A model generated the notes under the pieces. That model did not search any database. It saw nothing but the letters and a program-made list of their open reading frames with translations, and was not told where the DNA came from. Both the position numbers and the translations under genes were made by a program. 64,000 nucleotides of DNA from Eucommia ulmoides. Its lineage: Eukaryota > Streptophyta > Magnoliopsida > Garryales > Eucommiaceae. Positions 10,976-22,935 of the stretch are shown piece by piece (position 1 is the first letter of the stretch; each line of letters begins with the position of its first letter). The stretch spans positions 33,398,474 through 33,462,473 of the forward strand of contig CM028325.1 in the NCBI GenBank assembly GCA_016647705.1. The letters are read 5' to 3'.

Positions 10976-13024
10976 ATGCATGTTGGAGAGAGTATCGGAG
11001 ATGCAACTAGAACTAATAATGATTACTACAGCGAAAATACAGGGAGTGACGAAGATGAAAATCTATTGATACCGTATCGCCCAAATAAGTCGACAACAAT
11101 GTCTGCTGATTGGAGGTATTTAATTCGTGAGGTAGGGCAAGTTTTTAAAGGTGGGGCTAATGATTTTAGGGATTGTTTGATAAAGTATTCCATTGAAATT
11201 GGATTCAAATTTGATTACCATAAGAATGAACCATCTCGTGTTGTAGCATATTGCGCATATAAGATTGAGCGAGGATGTGAATGGTTCGTACGTGCGAGCA
11301 TTGATAGTAAGAATGGATTTTTTTACATCAAGAAAATAAACAATATTCATACTTGTGGTGCTGCAGTTAGAACCAGGCAAAATGGTAGAATTAATTCCAA
11401 AATTGTGTCGAATTGTATTAAAAACACGCTAAAGATTCAACCACTAAAACGCCCTATTGACGTCGTCAAAGAATTTAAAAATAACTATGGGTTGGACATA
11501 AGTTACCATCATGCTTGGTGGGGGGTTGAAAAGGCTAGAGAAGATGTTTTTGGGGATTATCGTAGTGGATACGACGAGTTGAGATGGTACAAAGAAATGT
11601 GCATGGAGACAAACCCGGGGACTTGTTTTGAAATTGAATATGATATGAGTACTGGTTGTTTTAACCGACTTTTTGTTTCTTTCGGTGCTAGCATAGCCGG
11701 GTTTAAATATGTACGACCTCTATTATTTCTCGACGGAACGTTTCTGAAAGCAAAGTATAAAGGCACGTTGCTTGGCGCGACCGGCAAAGACGGGAATAAC
11801 GGTAAGCTGGGGTATAAAACCTAGTTTTTTTTGACGTGCTAATCAATTTCTCGTTGTTCTATACGGTGTAATATTCTTTTTATACAGCGTAAAAAATAAT
11901 TATTACTGTTAATTTAGTAATAATATTGGGTGTACATTAAATATTTCATATTGACTAACTAGTCTTTTTGTCATTTTCTGACAGGTATATATCCACTAGC
12001 TTTTGGAATCGTTGACTCAGAAACGGAAGTCCATTGGGAATGGTTTCTAAAACAACTAGTTAATGTTATACCACCGGAACGAGTAATGACATTCGTATCT
12101 GATCGACATGCTGGGTTAATAAAAGCTGTGAAAAAGGTATTCCCAGATGCATACCATTCATTTTGTTTGAACCACTTAACAATGAATTTGAAGGAAAAAA
12201 TTGGAGCTCGTTTACCAGTGGTAAAACAACGGTTGTTGTGGTTGTTACGTGAGTGTTACAAAGCAAAAACGGAGTTCGACTTTTACACACGATTGGCAGA
12301 TTTAAAAACAGAGGGATCCAAGTATATTTCTGATTGGGTTGATGATTTGCCTAGAGAGAATTGGACAAATGCGTTCTTCAAAGGGCGAAGATACGGCGAA
12401 TTGACGTCTAACGCCGCTGAGTCATTCAATGGATGGATTGCTGAAGCTAGACACCTGCCAATTCACAAAGTTGTCGATCGAATTCGTTTTGACTTAATGG
12501 AACAACGGACAAAACGACGTAACATGGCTGCGGGGGTGAACAATATTCTGTGTGAGATAATCGAGACACAAATGCTAAAAAGATTAGAAGAATGCAGAAC
12601 ATGGGTGGTGCGTGAATCTGTGAATGGAGTTTTCGAGGTTCAATCGGACCCTTCTGTACTCATGGACCTAAATAAACAGACGTGTTTTTGTTTCGATTGG
12701 AGGGACAACGGGATACCGTGTGCGCACGCTTGCGCTGCTATTACAAAGACCGGTGGAGATTTGAACTCATATGTAGAGGATTACTTCCACATGTCCTTTT
12801 ACCGTTTAAGTTACGAGGATGGAATTTTTGCTGTGCCAACTGCGGGGAAGAAAGAGACGAAACAAGAAGATATTGTAATACTACCACCAGTTACCAAACG
12901 ACCTAGGGGACGACCGAAGAAAACAAGGATCCCATCAAAGGGAGAATTCAAGAAAGGAACATTGAAGTGCAGTCGTTGCGGTGGGAAAGGACACAATAGG
13001 AAAACATGCAAAGAACCCATATGA
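10976..13024 (+). CDS. MULE transposase (MuDR-like)
   Basis: Exons 10976-11801 and 11985-13024, joined over a 183-bp GT-AG intron, give 621 residues with no internal stop. Residues 45-127 form the MuDR-type DNA-binding region with C93, C101, H125 and C127 as likely zinc ligands. The DDE core has D253 (FLDGTFLK), D315 (VSDRHAG) and E421 (SNAAESFNGW), with the C336-x2-H339 motif typical of MULEs between the second D and E. A SWIM zinc finger follows at C509, C511, C521 and H523, then an AT-hook-like KRPRGRPKK (580-588) and a CCHC knuckle (C604, C607, H612, C617). All catalytic residues are present. It would cut and insert the element's own ends in the nucleus. An upstream non-coding exon is likely. 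Confidence 0.9.
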
Positions 13025-14555
13025 AATGACATCATTTATTAGACTTTCATTATTTTTTAGAGCAATAGTTGCTATTTATTGTTAAAAAATTCAACAATCG
13101 TGTGGATGTTTTCATAACTAGAATCGTTTTAGCAATTGGTTTTCATTTTTTATAGTTGTGTATGGTAATTTTATGTTTTGAACCTATTTTTGTGCCAAAT
13201 TACGTAATAGTTTGATAAAGATAAATTAAATGATTACAAGACATGATTTTATTCGGCGGATACAGTGCTTTATTAAGCAAATAAAAAACAAGGAGTAATA
13301 GATGAATATTACTTCACAGTTATATATTATTGTAGTGGAATAATTAATACACAGTAATTTTTAATCATGCTCGGATTCCGAAGATCCGGTAGTGAAACGA
13401 TCGGCGGCCGAAAACGAGTGGTGCAAGTGGACCAGTTCCTTTGCCGTCCCGAGCATGACATTGAAGGAGGGTAGAGCCGAAGGATTCAGTAAGTTCATAA
13501 ACCACTGTTGTTGCTAAAATTAGGGCACTCATATTAACATCATAATTGTGTTGTACACAACAATCTTCCTTTTTCACTAGTATTAAATTGATCACCATCA
13601 CTTAACATGCATCAAATGATTATTACCCAAAAAAAAAAAAAAAAATTCTCCCCTGTTGTTCGGCCAGTAGCAGTTTTTCAGCCCTAGTGTGATGCTTTGC
13701 TCCTTTTTTGCTGTTCGGCTGATTCTCGATCCCCTTAGCGGCGTTGTCCAGTCACTTGTTCCCCCTTGGTTGTGCCGGATGTAGTATATAACGATGTAGT
13801 TGATACTTTTATATAATAATTAATTTTTAAATTTTTTCAGCATTCTCAACTAGAATGTTGTATTCACTTGATTTTTAGATAAACTCTCATTTTCTCTGTC
13901 TAAATTGATGTAGTTTGATATTTAATTCCGGTGATTTAATAATTCTTCTTTGGGCAAAAGATGTTTGTTTGTGCTGATTATTACATTTTTATTTGTCTGG
14001 CTTTGCAAACATGAAATTTAAGTACGAATTTCTGCTAATTCCGTTCAAATTATGAATTTTTCCGATGAGGATTCGGTATTTTTCCGGTGATAAGTGATTA
14101 TTGTACCGGAATAATTAGATCACAGTAAATTTTAATAGAACAAACAATAATAAGGGATAACATTATTCGTCTTAGACATTTCATGCACGAACATGATTAC
14201 GAAACCAGATATACAATTACTAGACGAAAGTGATTGAATCAAAAATAAGGGATACACACGCATTGAGATGAAACAAAAAATCTGAAAATGGAGACAAAAA
14301 AAATCAGCCATTTGTGATCACAAGTTGACGTCTTTCACGATAATTATAAGCTACGTGCATGTTCATCACACCCATCATTTCAACACTAAAACAAGTAATT
14401 GATTACGAAACAAGAGATACACACACGCATTGAGGTTAGTCATGAACCACATCCATCCTAAAAAAGTCAAACGTCAAATAAGTGTAGAAACAAGTAGGGG
14501 ATTTAATCAAAATAATTTTAAAAATAAATAAAAATTGTACACGAACCCAACACGC
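13025..14555. other. Space between the two convergent MULE genes
   Basis: This holds the 3' ends of both genes. A reverse frame near 13365-13601 with a GC-richer start (CGGATTCCGAAGATCCGG) has no recognisable product. An A run lies at 13629-13643. I find no repeat block or further exon. Confidence 0.5.
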
Positions 14556-17500
14556 TCAACTGCTCTGCGCATAACAAGAATCAAAAGCCCAACACCCATG
14601 TTTGTCATTTATTATGTCCTTGATAAGATCCGCCCTTTCCACCGTCGCTATTCTGGTTTTGCATTCACGCTTGACGTTCGCTCGTTGCCCAATGACAAAC
14701 TGCCTCATTATATAGGTAACAATTACTCCGCAGTCAGGTCTGGCAAAAAAAAAACCCATACAAATTTCTATTATAAATATCGCATATTTTTACAAACCTA
14801 ATTCAAATCAAAATCCACACTTACCGATCAACCCTTTGCTGAGGCGTGTCATAAACAGGCTCCAAAGTTATCGATCGTTCTTGTGTAGAAGCGCTCGACG
14901 AAGTCGCATACCGAGTGAAATAGCTGTTAATATAATCCACCTATATTTTGCAAACAATGATATCACCAATTAAGTTTAAACAAATAATAACACTAAATTG
15001 TAAGATTATTATTGTAAACTCATAATCAATTAATTTGTAAAATATCTAAAACTTTACTATAAGTTTGGCGCTCTCCAAATGCGGATCATGTGAATTTAGA
15101 CTATATAGCGAGTTGTAGTGATTCAAAGTCCCATGCTCCATCTCGAAAGCAAGTAATGTCCAGTGCGACGGTGCAGATTTCCTCCCAGGAGTGTTTATTG
15201 GGAACATTATCGTCTCGTACTTCCCAGCGACACCTATATTGAATTGTTTATCAATTTGTTCCCGAACGATTGCCTCTCTATTCTCTTTAATGTAAGTCTA
15301 TCATCAAAATCGGCACAAAATTTAATATGCATTAAAAGACTACAAATACAAATGCACCAAAATATACCATAATCAAACACCATGGAAAAAAGGAAGTTAC
15401 CCAAGAAAGACTAGGCATAACAAACACTCTGTGGGGAGCATCAACATTTGAACTGCCATTAAAAATTTCAATTTGGCGATGGTGTATTATCTCGGCAAAC
15501 GTATCTATCACCTACAAAAGAACGAGGCAAAAAAAATTCAAGTTTATGTGTTCATTAAAATACATGACATCCAGTATATTTTCTTACCCTACTAGATAAT
15601 TGTTCTCCTTTTAGGAGATCGATAATGTCGCCAAAACGGACGCCAAGGAAGCCATCCAATCCAATCCATGCTAGGTCACTGAAGAGCAAAAAATTAAATC
15701 AATAAAGTGAATAGGGAATTTAAGAAAAAAGTACAAATTGATTCGAAGTAAATATAACGAATACATACTCATCATCATGTGTTTCATGTATGGATTTTAT
15801 TTTATCCCAATCACTTTCGTCTAGTAATTTGGCCACCGCGCTTCTTTTTTTGTTTGGAAGTTTTTCGGGTTTCCTTCTAGTCATGCGATGTATCAACGGG
15901 ATCTCATCCACATCAATCACTACCTGAACACACTCCTTTTTACTTCGCTTTTTAACCCTCTCATACACGTAATCTGACTTTCTTGCGGGTTTTCTTTTTT
16001 GCCGTTTAATCTCCCTTACCATAGAAGTTTGTAGTTCGGCATGTTCAAGAGGTTTCACACTTGGAGATGAAGCTAAATTGGCAACGGATTTTTTTTCGCG
16101 TATTTGTTCCGCATCAATGATCGTCGTCCGTTCCGCCAAATCATCTAACTGTTTCATCAACGATGTTATCAACTCTTCACGGCTTTTCAGCTCAGAGCGA
16201 AGATGGACATTCTCCGCAACCAACTCACTATTTTGATTCAACGAACACTCCAATTGCTTCTTGATTTCAGTGAGCTCGTCCGAGGGTTGTTGCTCGGGGG
16301 GAGGTAAGCCAGCTGATGTTTCCGTTGGGTGGGCCCCGAATACATACAACTCTTCCATAGATGATGGCACCAGATCGTCAGAGATTATCTGAAAACGGTA
16401 TAATACCATTAATAGTCAATATACAGTAACATTCTTATAAATGACACAATACACGTAACTTTTGCTATGCAGTAAAATTCTTATATATATTACAAACAGC
16501 CATTTAATGACATACATATAATATTTCAAATATACTATTGGCACTAACCTGATTTTCATTGAGATCATTCACCCCATGCAACACGTTCTTTAACGAAGAC
16601 AAATTCCAACGGGTGAATCGAGGAATGCCGATCCAACTGACATCACCGCCAACTGGCATAGCTTGGTGATTGTAGTCTGGATCTAACAAGGTTGAACGCT
16701 CGCAAAACATATACTAAGAGTAATAACATATAGAAATTAGAAAAAATTATTAAATCAACAAACAAGAATATATACAACATTTGTCATTGCACCTATAAAC
16801 AACTTACCAATATAGCAATGATGCAGCCACGAATCGCATAAGGTTTGTCAATGTTATTAAGGATAGAATCATTTACCCCCTTCGCAATAGCATCAGCCCA
16901 TGCATATTCAGACATTGCATGCAAGTCCTCTACCATTTGAACAAACGACCATCCGATATTTGTACCAGTAGTTGCGAAAAAACAAGTCACAAAAGCGTAC
17001 AAACACATCAACCTTACGACATCCTCAACGTCATCGTGATCGTTCCGATCAATAATCGTGTCAATCGTCTGTAATATCACTCTCGTAGAGACTTGGTCCA
17101 CTCCAACAAAACGTCGTTGAACAAACGGACTCATAATCTTCTTCGCATACGTATGTTCAACTACTTTGGTCCCATTTTTTATTCCGAAGAATAATGATAT
17201 ATCTCTCGCACTCAAAGAAATACTCTTTCCACCAAACACAAAAGCTTTCTTACATCTGCTCAATACGCAAAACAATAGAAAAATGTTCAGAAAATTATAG
17301 TAAACCAGTAAATATCATTGCAACATAATTGTTTCGATATGCAAAATAAACAATTTTTACCGATTATAATACTTCAACAGCGCAAAGATGTCTTGGTCAC
17401 TTTTGGTGCATTGTTGGACCACGACATTGCCGTCAACGAATGCCTTAAAGAAAGGCCAAAGCGGAGTGGACGACATCACATCAATATGGCAGGGACGAAA

Positions 17501-17611
17501 CTTCCTTCGGTTTTTTCCCATTAAATCGCAAAAGCTACGCAAATTACATCGGAACTGTTTACCCCTTATTTGATTATGGGTCATTGGATCGCTTTCGGAT
17601 GCACCTGCCAT
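14556..17611 (-). CDS. Ulp1/SENP-like cysteine protease carried by the MULE (nine exons)
   Basis: Coding exons, in order of reading: 17611-17361, 17255-16808, 16713-16549, 16388-15769, 15678-15588, 15511-15401, 15297-15058, 14940-14825 and 14739-14556. Every junction is GT-AG and the phases add up to 741 residues plus stop. Residues 1-290 form a helical N-terminal module of the kind fused to plant Ulp1-like proteins (DUF1985 or plant-mobile-domain type). A coiled coil spans about 325-380, followed by basic KRQKRKPARK- and KKRSKK-type patches. The C48 peptidase core has H607 (SHWTLL), N624 (HYNSL) and C684 (PDCGV), with PQQ at 675-677. His to Asn is 17 residues, as for His-Asp in yeast Ulp1, but Asn replaces Asp. 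The family cuts SUMO or related modifiers. The first ATG follows a splice acceptor; an untranslated exon probably lies at 18.8-19.05 kb. Confidence 0.85.
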
Positions 17612-17613
17612 TA

Positions 17614-18810
17614 CCTGAGAAACAATTCCGGTGTCGGACAAAAAATCAACATCCAAATATTAACAATGTAGAGGTCGAACGGTATAATTAAAAAACATAT
17701 ATTTAATTGTTGAATTTTGCATCACAATTTCAAACTCTATTAACCAAACATGAATTTTTGATACACATTTATGAGCCTAGTTCCGAATTCACATTTATGA
17801 GCCTGGTTCCCTTTGATACATTCTGAACTATTGGTTGCCATTATGCATGTACAGAATCTGACGTTGATGGTCTATATATTGTAATTAATCAGCTGTGTGC
17901 TTTTAGAGTATTATCACATCCATCATAAAAAGTCATGAACCAAACCAACTCTTTATCAATGGTAACTCTTTATCAATAGTAACTCTTTATTAATTAAATA
18001 CACATTAATTTTTACACCCCAGTAACTCTTTATCAACACCACAAACCAATAGCGAAACAGTCTCAAGTTGTGTATCTAAACCAAGTCCTCACTTAATGTT
18101 TTTTGATACACATTAATAATCTATATAAATCGAACATATTCTTTTTGATATACACTAATTAAATATCGATTATTACACCACAGCAACAATTCGATAGAAA
18201 TCCCACATGAACAGTGAAATGTAACAAATTGTCAATCCAAAACAAATCTTTCAATTCGTGAATTTTGCTACATAGTAAAATACCTCAACATTAGTGGCTA
18301 CACATTAACTATTCAATCATAAATTGATAACAAGAAAATGGCCATCTCTATTTGTGATGCAACCAAAAGCGAAATTCAAGAAGACAACTGCATATACGTA
18401 ATATTGCTACACATCAACAATTTAACAACCCGAACAACAACTATTTCAATAACTCACGCAACAACCAATATATGATTATTAATGTGCATTCACCATCTCA
18501 ACACACCAAAATTCCGATTCTAATTTCTCCACATTCCTAACCCTAATTTTGAATTAAACTCCAATCAACAAGCATGTTAGAATCCGAATTTTGGTGCTTA
18601 GATGGCCGAAATATGAACAATGCAAGGGGGGGAGATGGATTTTTGCTGTGCATTAAAATTCCTAACAATCCAAAATCAAGAACACACCAAATAATATATG
18701 ATTCTTACTGTGCATTCATCATCTCAACCACATGCCATCAGTGGACTGCTCATTGTTCGCATTACCCAAACCCTAGAAAATCAAAAACCATTAATTGATA
18801 TGAAACTTAC
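17614..18810 (-). other. Long 5' intron of the Ulp1-like gene
   Basis: The splice acceptor TTGTTTCTCAG sits three bases before the start codon, and a donor GTAAGTTTCA lies at 18810. The intervening AT-rich sequence repeats the words TACACATTAA and ACTCTTTATCAA many times. No other gene is seen. Confidence 0.55.
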
Positions 18811-19050
18811 AGAAATTGAAACCGACGGACTCAAATCGACGGAGACGGCGGCTGGATTTGTACGGCGACGACGCGTGAACGTCGACGGTGAGGCGAGATT
18901 CCGGTGCTGTTGTTGCGGCGACGGCGAAGACTGAAGCAGGTTTGCAGAGACGGCGAAGACTGAAGCAGGTGACGGCGACGACTACAGCAGGTTTGCGGCG
19001 ACGGCGACGACTGAAGCAGGTGACGGCGACGGCTACGGTAGGCGGAGACG
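18811..19050 (-). promoter_or_regulatory. Candidate untranslated first exon of the Ulp1-like gene, with minisatellite
   Basis: GC-rich sequence ends in a good donor (TTTCT, then GTAAGTTTC). About 130 bases (18916-19045) are tandem units with GACGGCGAAGACTGAAGCAGG and GACGGCGACGACT. The promoter should lie between here and the element end at 19349. It mirrors the GC-rich leader at the left end. Confidence 0.45.
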
Positions 19051-19359
19051 GTTGAATAACATCGGCGCCCTAATTATTGCAGACAACCGGCGAACGAACG
19101 GTTACAATTTTGGGGATTGCTATTTATTTGGAGATGAAGGTGAATATCCACTTTCCATTACAAGATTTTGAGCATGGATTAGAGGATGGAAGGTTCGAAA
19201 ATGGAATTTTGAGAAAGAACACTTACCATTTCGCATCAGCTCTCACGCGCGATTCTCACAAGTCCACTGCACGGAATCAATATGGGTTTTATGTTAAATA
19301 CAATATATGGATGGGTATATCTATAATATATTAGTGGGCCTTGGGGCCCATATTAAAAT

Positions 19360-20455
19360 CCCCTAGAAAATATATTGTCCATTAAATTGAATTCCACCTT
19401 AATAAACAACAATAATGATCAAAAGTAAACATAACATCCAATACAAGCAAATAATTTAATAAAATACATTTGTTATCAATTAAAAATATGTCTACATCTT
19501 TAAACAACTAAGACTGGCTTCGTCTACGATAATAAATTTGAATTTTTGTACTGAGAGATTTCTCTGCACTTTCATTCTCTACGACTCTGACCATGTTCAC
19601 AATGACTATTATTCTCCCACGACAATTTTAGTACTTCTAGCCATGGCTAATGCATTTAAGTGGCTCACCATGTTACGAACAATTAAAACTCGATGTCAAT
19701 ATAACATAAATTTTAGCATTTAATTATCAGTAATAAATTAAAGAGGGAGCTTAGTTCTTAATTGATTATTCCATTTCCAACACGTTACGTAATTGTGACT
19801 ATTCCATTTATGATAACCTAACAATTCATTGGCCACAACCTCCTCACGTCTTGAACGATTTCTTCGATTAGAAGTCTTATGAGGGACACGCTGTCTTCTA
19901 GATGTTCATTTGTCCATACTACAAATAAAAAGTAACTACTTAAAATACAAAAATATAAACATAAACTAGCAAGAACACACACGTAAATACACACACACAC
20001 ACACACATATATTTTTTGGGAGACATGTTTATCTACTACCACCACCACCTAGCAAAAAGTGTAACACAAACACACATTCAAAAAAAAAAATAATCAGGCA
20101 AAGTACAAGTTCAAGGCAACAGGTTCTACTTGGACTAATAAGTCCGAGTAACTCTATACATTGCGAACTTACAGGTCAGTGCAACATGGGTTTGCGTGGA
20201 CCTATAAGACCGTTGTCGGCAAATCTAGATTCTCAATGGCTGATTGTGAAATCTATACATTTGCGGACCTATAGGTTCGCGGAACATGGATTTGCGTAGT
20301 CCCTGTCTATAGGGATTACGACCCATTCTCAACTCCTTGCCCCTTAATGGTCAGGGTAAGGAGTGTGACTTCCAAATCATATTATTACAAATTGAAAATT
20401 GATAAAAAGATTAACAAAATTATAGATTTAGGGTGGAAATTTAGTACAAAAATTG
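19360..20455. other. Unassigned intergenic stretch
   Basis: An AC run lies at about 19985-20008. Near 20160-20310 a block with GCGAACTTACAGGTCAGTGC and GCGGACCTATAGGTTCGCGG repeats imperfectly, each copy followed by AACATGG and TTTGCGT. I recognise no gene, RNA or element end. Confidence 0.45.
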
Positions 20456-20459
20456 AGAA

Positions 20460-21585
20460 CAATCAAAGGCCTTGGTATTAAGAATAGAAAGCGTAATAAG
20501 AGGCCTTCCTCGCCAAGTTAGGATGGAATATGATTAAGGGAGATGACTGACTATGGACTGAAGTTATGAAGGAGAAATATGAGATGGACCAAAGCGTATC
20601 TAATTGGCAAGCTTAACCAACTCAATCCTTCATCTAGAAAGGAATTATCAAAGCTAAAGATATCCTCAATAAAGGAATTAAATGGAAGATTGGCTATGGG
20701 TGTAATATTATTTGGACCAATTGGTGGTGCATAGATGGCACTCTAGGAAAAGGGAACTTCCAAAAGGCTTTCGACCTCAAAGTAGTTGACATCGTCAATG
20801 ATGTCATCCTTCACTGGTTTATTTTCTTAATTGAACGATCATGATCTAGACCTTCATAGATGGATAAAAAATAGATTCAAAGGGAGTTCCCTTAACTCTT
20901 CTCTTTTTTGTACTTTCATTTCTATCATTTGAGAGATATGGAAAAATTGAAATAAAGAGGTGATAGAGGGTACTAAAACAGTTCCTACTGTTATTATTTA
21001 AAAGAATTACTAAACAGATTTCTCATTAGAACTCGTACTCCTGTTAATTGGTGTCCTCCTATGACATATTTCTTCAAACTTACCGACAGAAGTGTTTTGG
21101 GAAACCCCGGCGATGGTGGAATGGGACGAGTGATTTGAGATAGTATTGGGATCTGGATTGTTGGGTACTTCGGACAAATTCCTTTGTGCCCTGCTTTGGA
21201 GGTGGAAATGAGATCAATCTATACCGGTATCCGCATTGCATCAAATAGGGACATTTTTCGACTTATTGTTGAAACAAATTCACCTAAAGCGGTGGTCCCT
21301 TATTTTGGAAAACTATCCTCATACTCATGCCCTGAAACTGTGGGTTGCTGACTTTGAAATATTCCCCAAAAATAATAACCATATTCTCCAGCATGTTTCA
21401 CGAGAGACTAACCAATATGCAGACCATTTGGAAAAAAAAGGAACAAGAGGGAATTTAGACTTGAAGATCTTGGAATCCCCCTTGAAAACATGACGCTCAT
21501 GCTCCTTGCAGAGATGGGCCCAGGGACTTCTGATAGGATGCCTTAGGTGTCCTTTTTCTCTTGTGTGTACCAAAAAAAAAAAATC
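20460..21585 (+). mobile_element. 5'-truncated, decayed L1-type LINE (3' end)
   Basis: The + strand holds broken pieces of the late ORF2 of plant LINEs: an AKLGWNMI stretch with KGIKWKIG and an NWWC-type tail after the reverse transcriptase, then a plant RNase H-like domain (GNPGDGGMG, VEMRSIYTG, IVETNSPKAV). Several stops and shifts break the frame. The copy ends in an A run at about 21568-21583, as expected for a LINE 3' end. The same late region occurs in the LINE at 55-56.6 kb, so both come from one LINE group. No clear target duplication was found. Confidence 0.75.
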
Positions 21586-21599
21586 ATTACATATTTTGT

Positions 21600-22005
21600 A
21601 ACACTTTTATATAATTAAATATTATTAATGAAATCATGTACTCAAGAATTAAAAAAAAAAAATAGTAAACAATCACAAACTTAAAACTAATGTAATTTTT
21701 TTTTATGTAAATTACATAATAATTCTTATATACTGTAATGATTTTAATTTATAAAAAAATTATTGAATTTATATAAATTGGTATACAAGGCGAGTTGCTA
21801 GAATAGTGAAATTACAAATTTTAGAATCCTAATAAAAATAAAATAAAATAATAATAAAATACTAAAATGCACTAATAGTTCTCCACTTAAAACATATTTT
21901 TAAGAGATAATTGATGGGAGGTGCTAATAATAACATTAAATTAATAAAAATTCTTAAAACAAATAATTATTTTAGTTTTAATCTTATCTGTTGGAGTTCA
22001 TTGAA
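21600..22005. other. AT-rich spacer without features
   Basis: Mostly A/T runs and short ATTAATA-type words. No coding frame, RNA gene or element end is visible. Confidence 0.5.
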
Positions 22006-22009
22006 ACAC

Positions 22010-22480
22010 TAAGTTTCAATTAGAATTGTATCGCCAACCGCCGCCCACCAAACTCCGGCAGCTAGTCACCAAAACTCCAGTCACATGTTGCCATAATTTC
22101 TTTTAGTTACAATGAATTAATTTTTAGTAACATCTTTTAATATACTTGTTACTTATATTTTTTAGTTACGTTTAACTAATTTTCAAATATTGATCGTTTA
22201 AAAATTACATGAATATAACTAAAAATACACTAAAAAAATATACATAAATATAACTAAAAATGCATTTAAAAAACATAACTGAAAAATATATTAAAAAAAT
22301 AGTTACGTATAACTGAAAAATACAAAATTAGTTACACGTAACAAAAAAAATAAAATCGGTGGTTTGTGGTCAGACTCCAGCGACCGGAGGCCTGAAGTCC
22401 GACAACAGACGATGGCGGGTGACCATGGAAAGTGGCGACAGCGGTCGACGATACATACTTTAATTGAAAATATTTAATTA
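22010..22480. mobile_element. Inverted-repeat (MITE-like) element
   Basis: TTTCAATTAGAATTGTATCG with CCAACCGCCG on the left matches, as an inverted repeat, the right side, which reads inward TTTCAATTAAAGTATGTATCG with TCGACCGCTG. The interior is AT-rich with TAGTTAC and GTAAC words in both directions. No coding capacity. The superfamily is unknown because no target duplication could be fixed. Confidence 0.45.
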
Positions 22481-22499
22481 GAGATATAAGAAAATATTG

Positions 22500-22740
22500 A
22501 TAATGTGATTAAAACACAAGTAAAAATATATTTAAAATATTTATAGTTAATTTAAAATAAAAATAAAATAAAATATATTTTTACTTAAAATATTTATAGT
22601 TAATTTAAAATTAAAATAAAATAAATTATGAATTAGAATCTCTAATTAGACTATTCATTATCCCTATTTTTAACTTGGGTCCAACCGAACCCATCCCCAT
22701 CACCATACTCAAACCCACGAGTTAAACCATAATAGCCTCC
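22500..22740. repeat. Short AT-rich direct repeat
   Basis: The word TTAAAATATTTATAGTTAATT followed by an AAAATAAAATAAA tail occurs twice in a row between about 22524 and 22626. Nothing else is seen up to 22740. Confidence 0.5.
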
Positions 22741-22885
22741 TGTTAATGCCACCGAATTACCAGAGAAGAGAGGGACGTTTCAACCAAAAAAATGGAGGGA
22801 AAAAGAGCAACAACGTCCAAGCTAAGCTGCTAAAGCGCCGTTCTACTTTTGGGTCGAGAAAAAGCAAGAGAGCCTAACGAATAAA

Positions 22886-22935
22886 ATGGATGAAACTTTA
22901 ACACATTCCAGGGCAAAGAAGCAGAAACTCGAAAA
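22886..22935 (+). pseudogene. Possible first codons of the founder SINA-like gene, cut off by an LTR element
   Basis: An ATG opens MDETLTHSRAKKQKLE and runs straight into the LTR boundary near 22936. A short basic KKQK patch close to the start is usual for SINA-like proteins. On the far side of the LTR element, at 33138, the acidic part of a SINA-like exon 1 resumes. I infer that both pieces were one exon. An in-frame stop precedes this ATG in the sequence upstream, so the start is plausible. Confidence 0.35.

Larger units (their letters stand above)
9618..19349. mobile_element. Large MULE with transposase and Ulp1-like cargo, apparently complete
   Basis: Two convergent genes fill this block: a transposase transcribed inward from the left and a Ulp1-like protease gene transcribed inward from the right, the same plan as mudrA and mudrB in maize MuDR. 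The outer ends match only briefly as inverted repeats: GGGCCCCAA on the left and its complement on the right. The word CTCTCACGCGCGA lies near both ends but in direct orientation. Flanks ATATTTGAAT (9608-9617) and ATATTAAAAT (19350-19359) agree at 8 of 10 bases and may be an aged target duplication. MULEs with Ulp1-like genes are known in plants (Kaonashi in Arabidopsis, CUMULE in melon). The pair of genes is firm; the exact ends are not. Confidence 0.7.

Noticed and set aside
9707-19251. CTCTCACGCGCGA at both ends as a terminal inverted repeat
   Set aside because: The two copies are in direct, not inverted, orientation, so they do not act as terminal inverted repeats.
9608-19359. Exact target duplication for the large MULE
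   Set aside because: The 10-base flanks agree at only 8 positions and are AT-rich, so they are mentioned as a candidate but not claimed.
20150-20320. Possible tRNA or small RNA gene in the GTTCGCGGAACATGG region
   Set aside because: No cloverleaf or box A and B pair could be built; it looks like a repeated word only.
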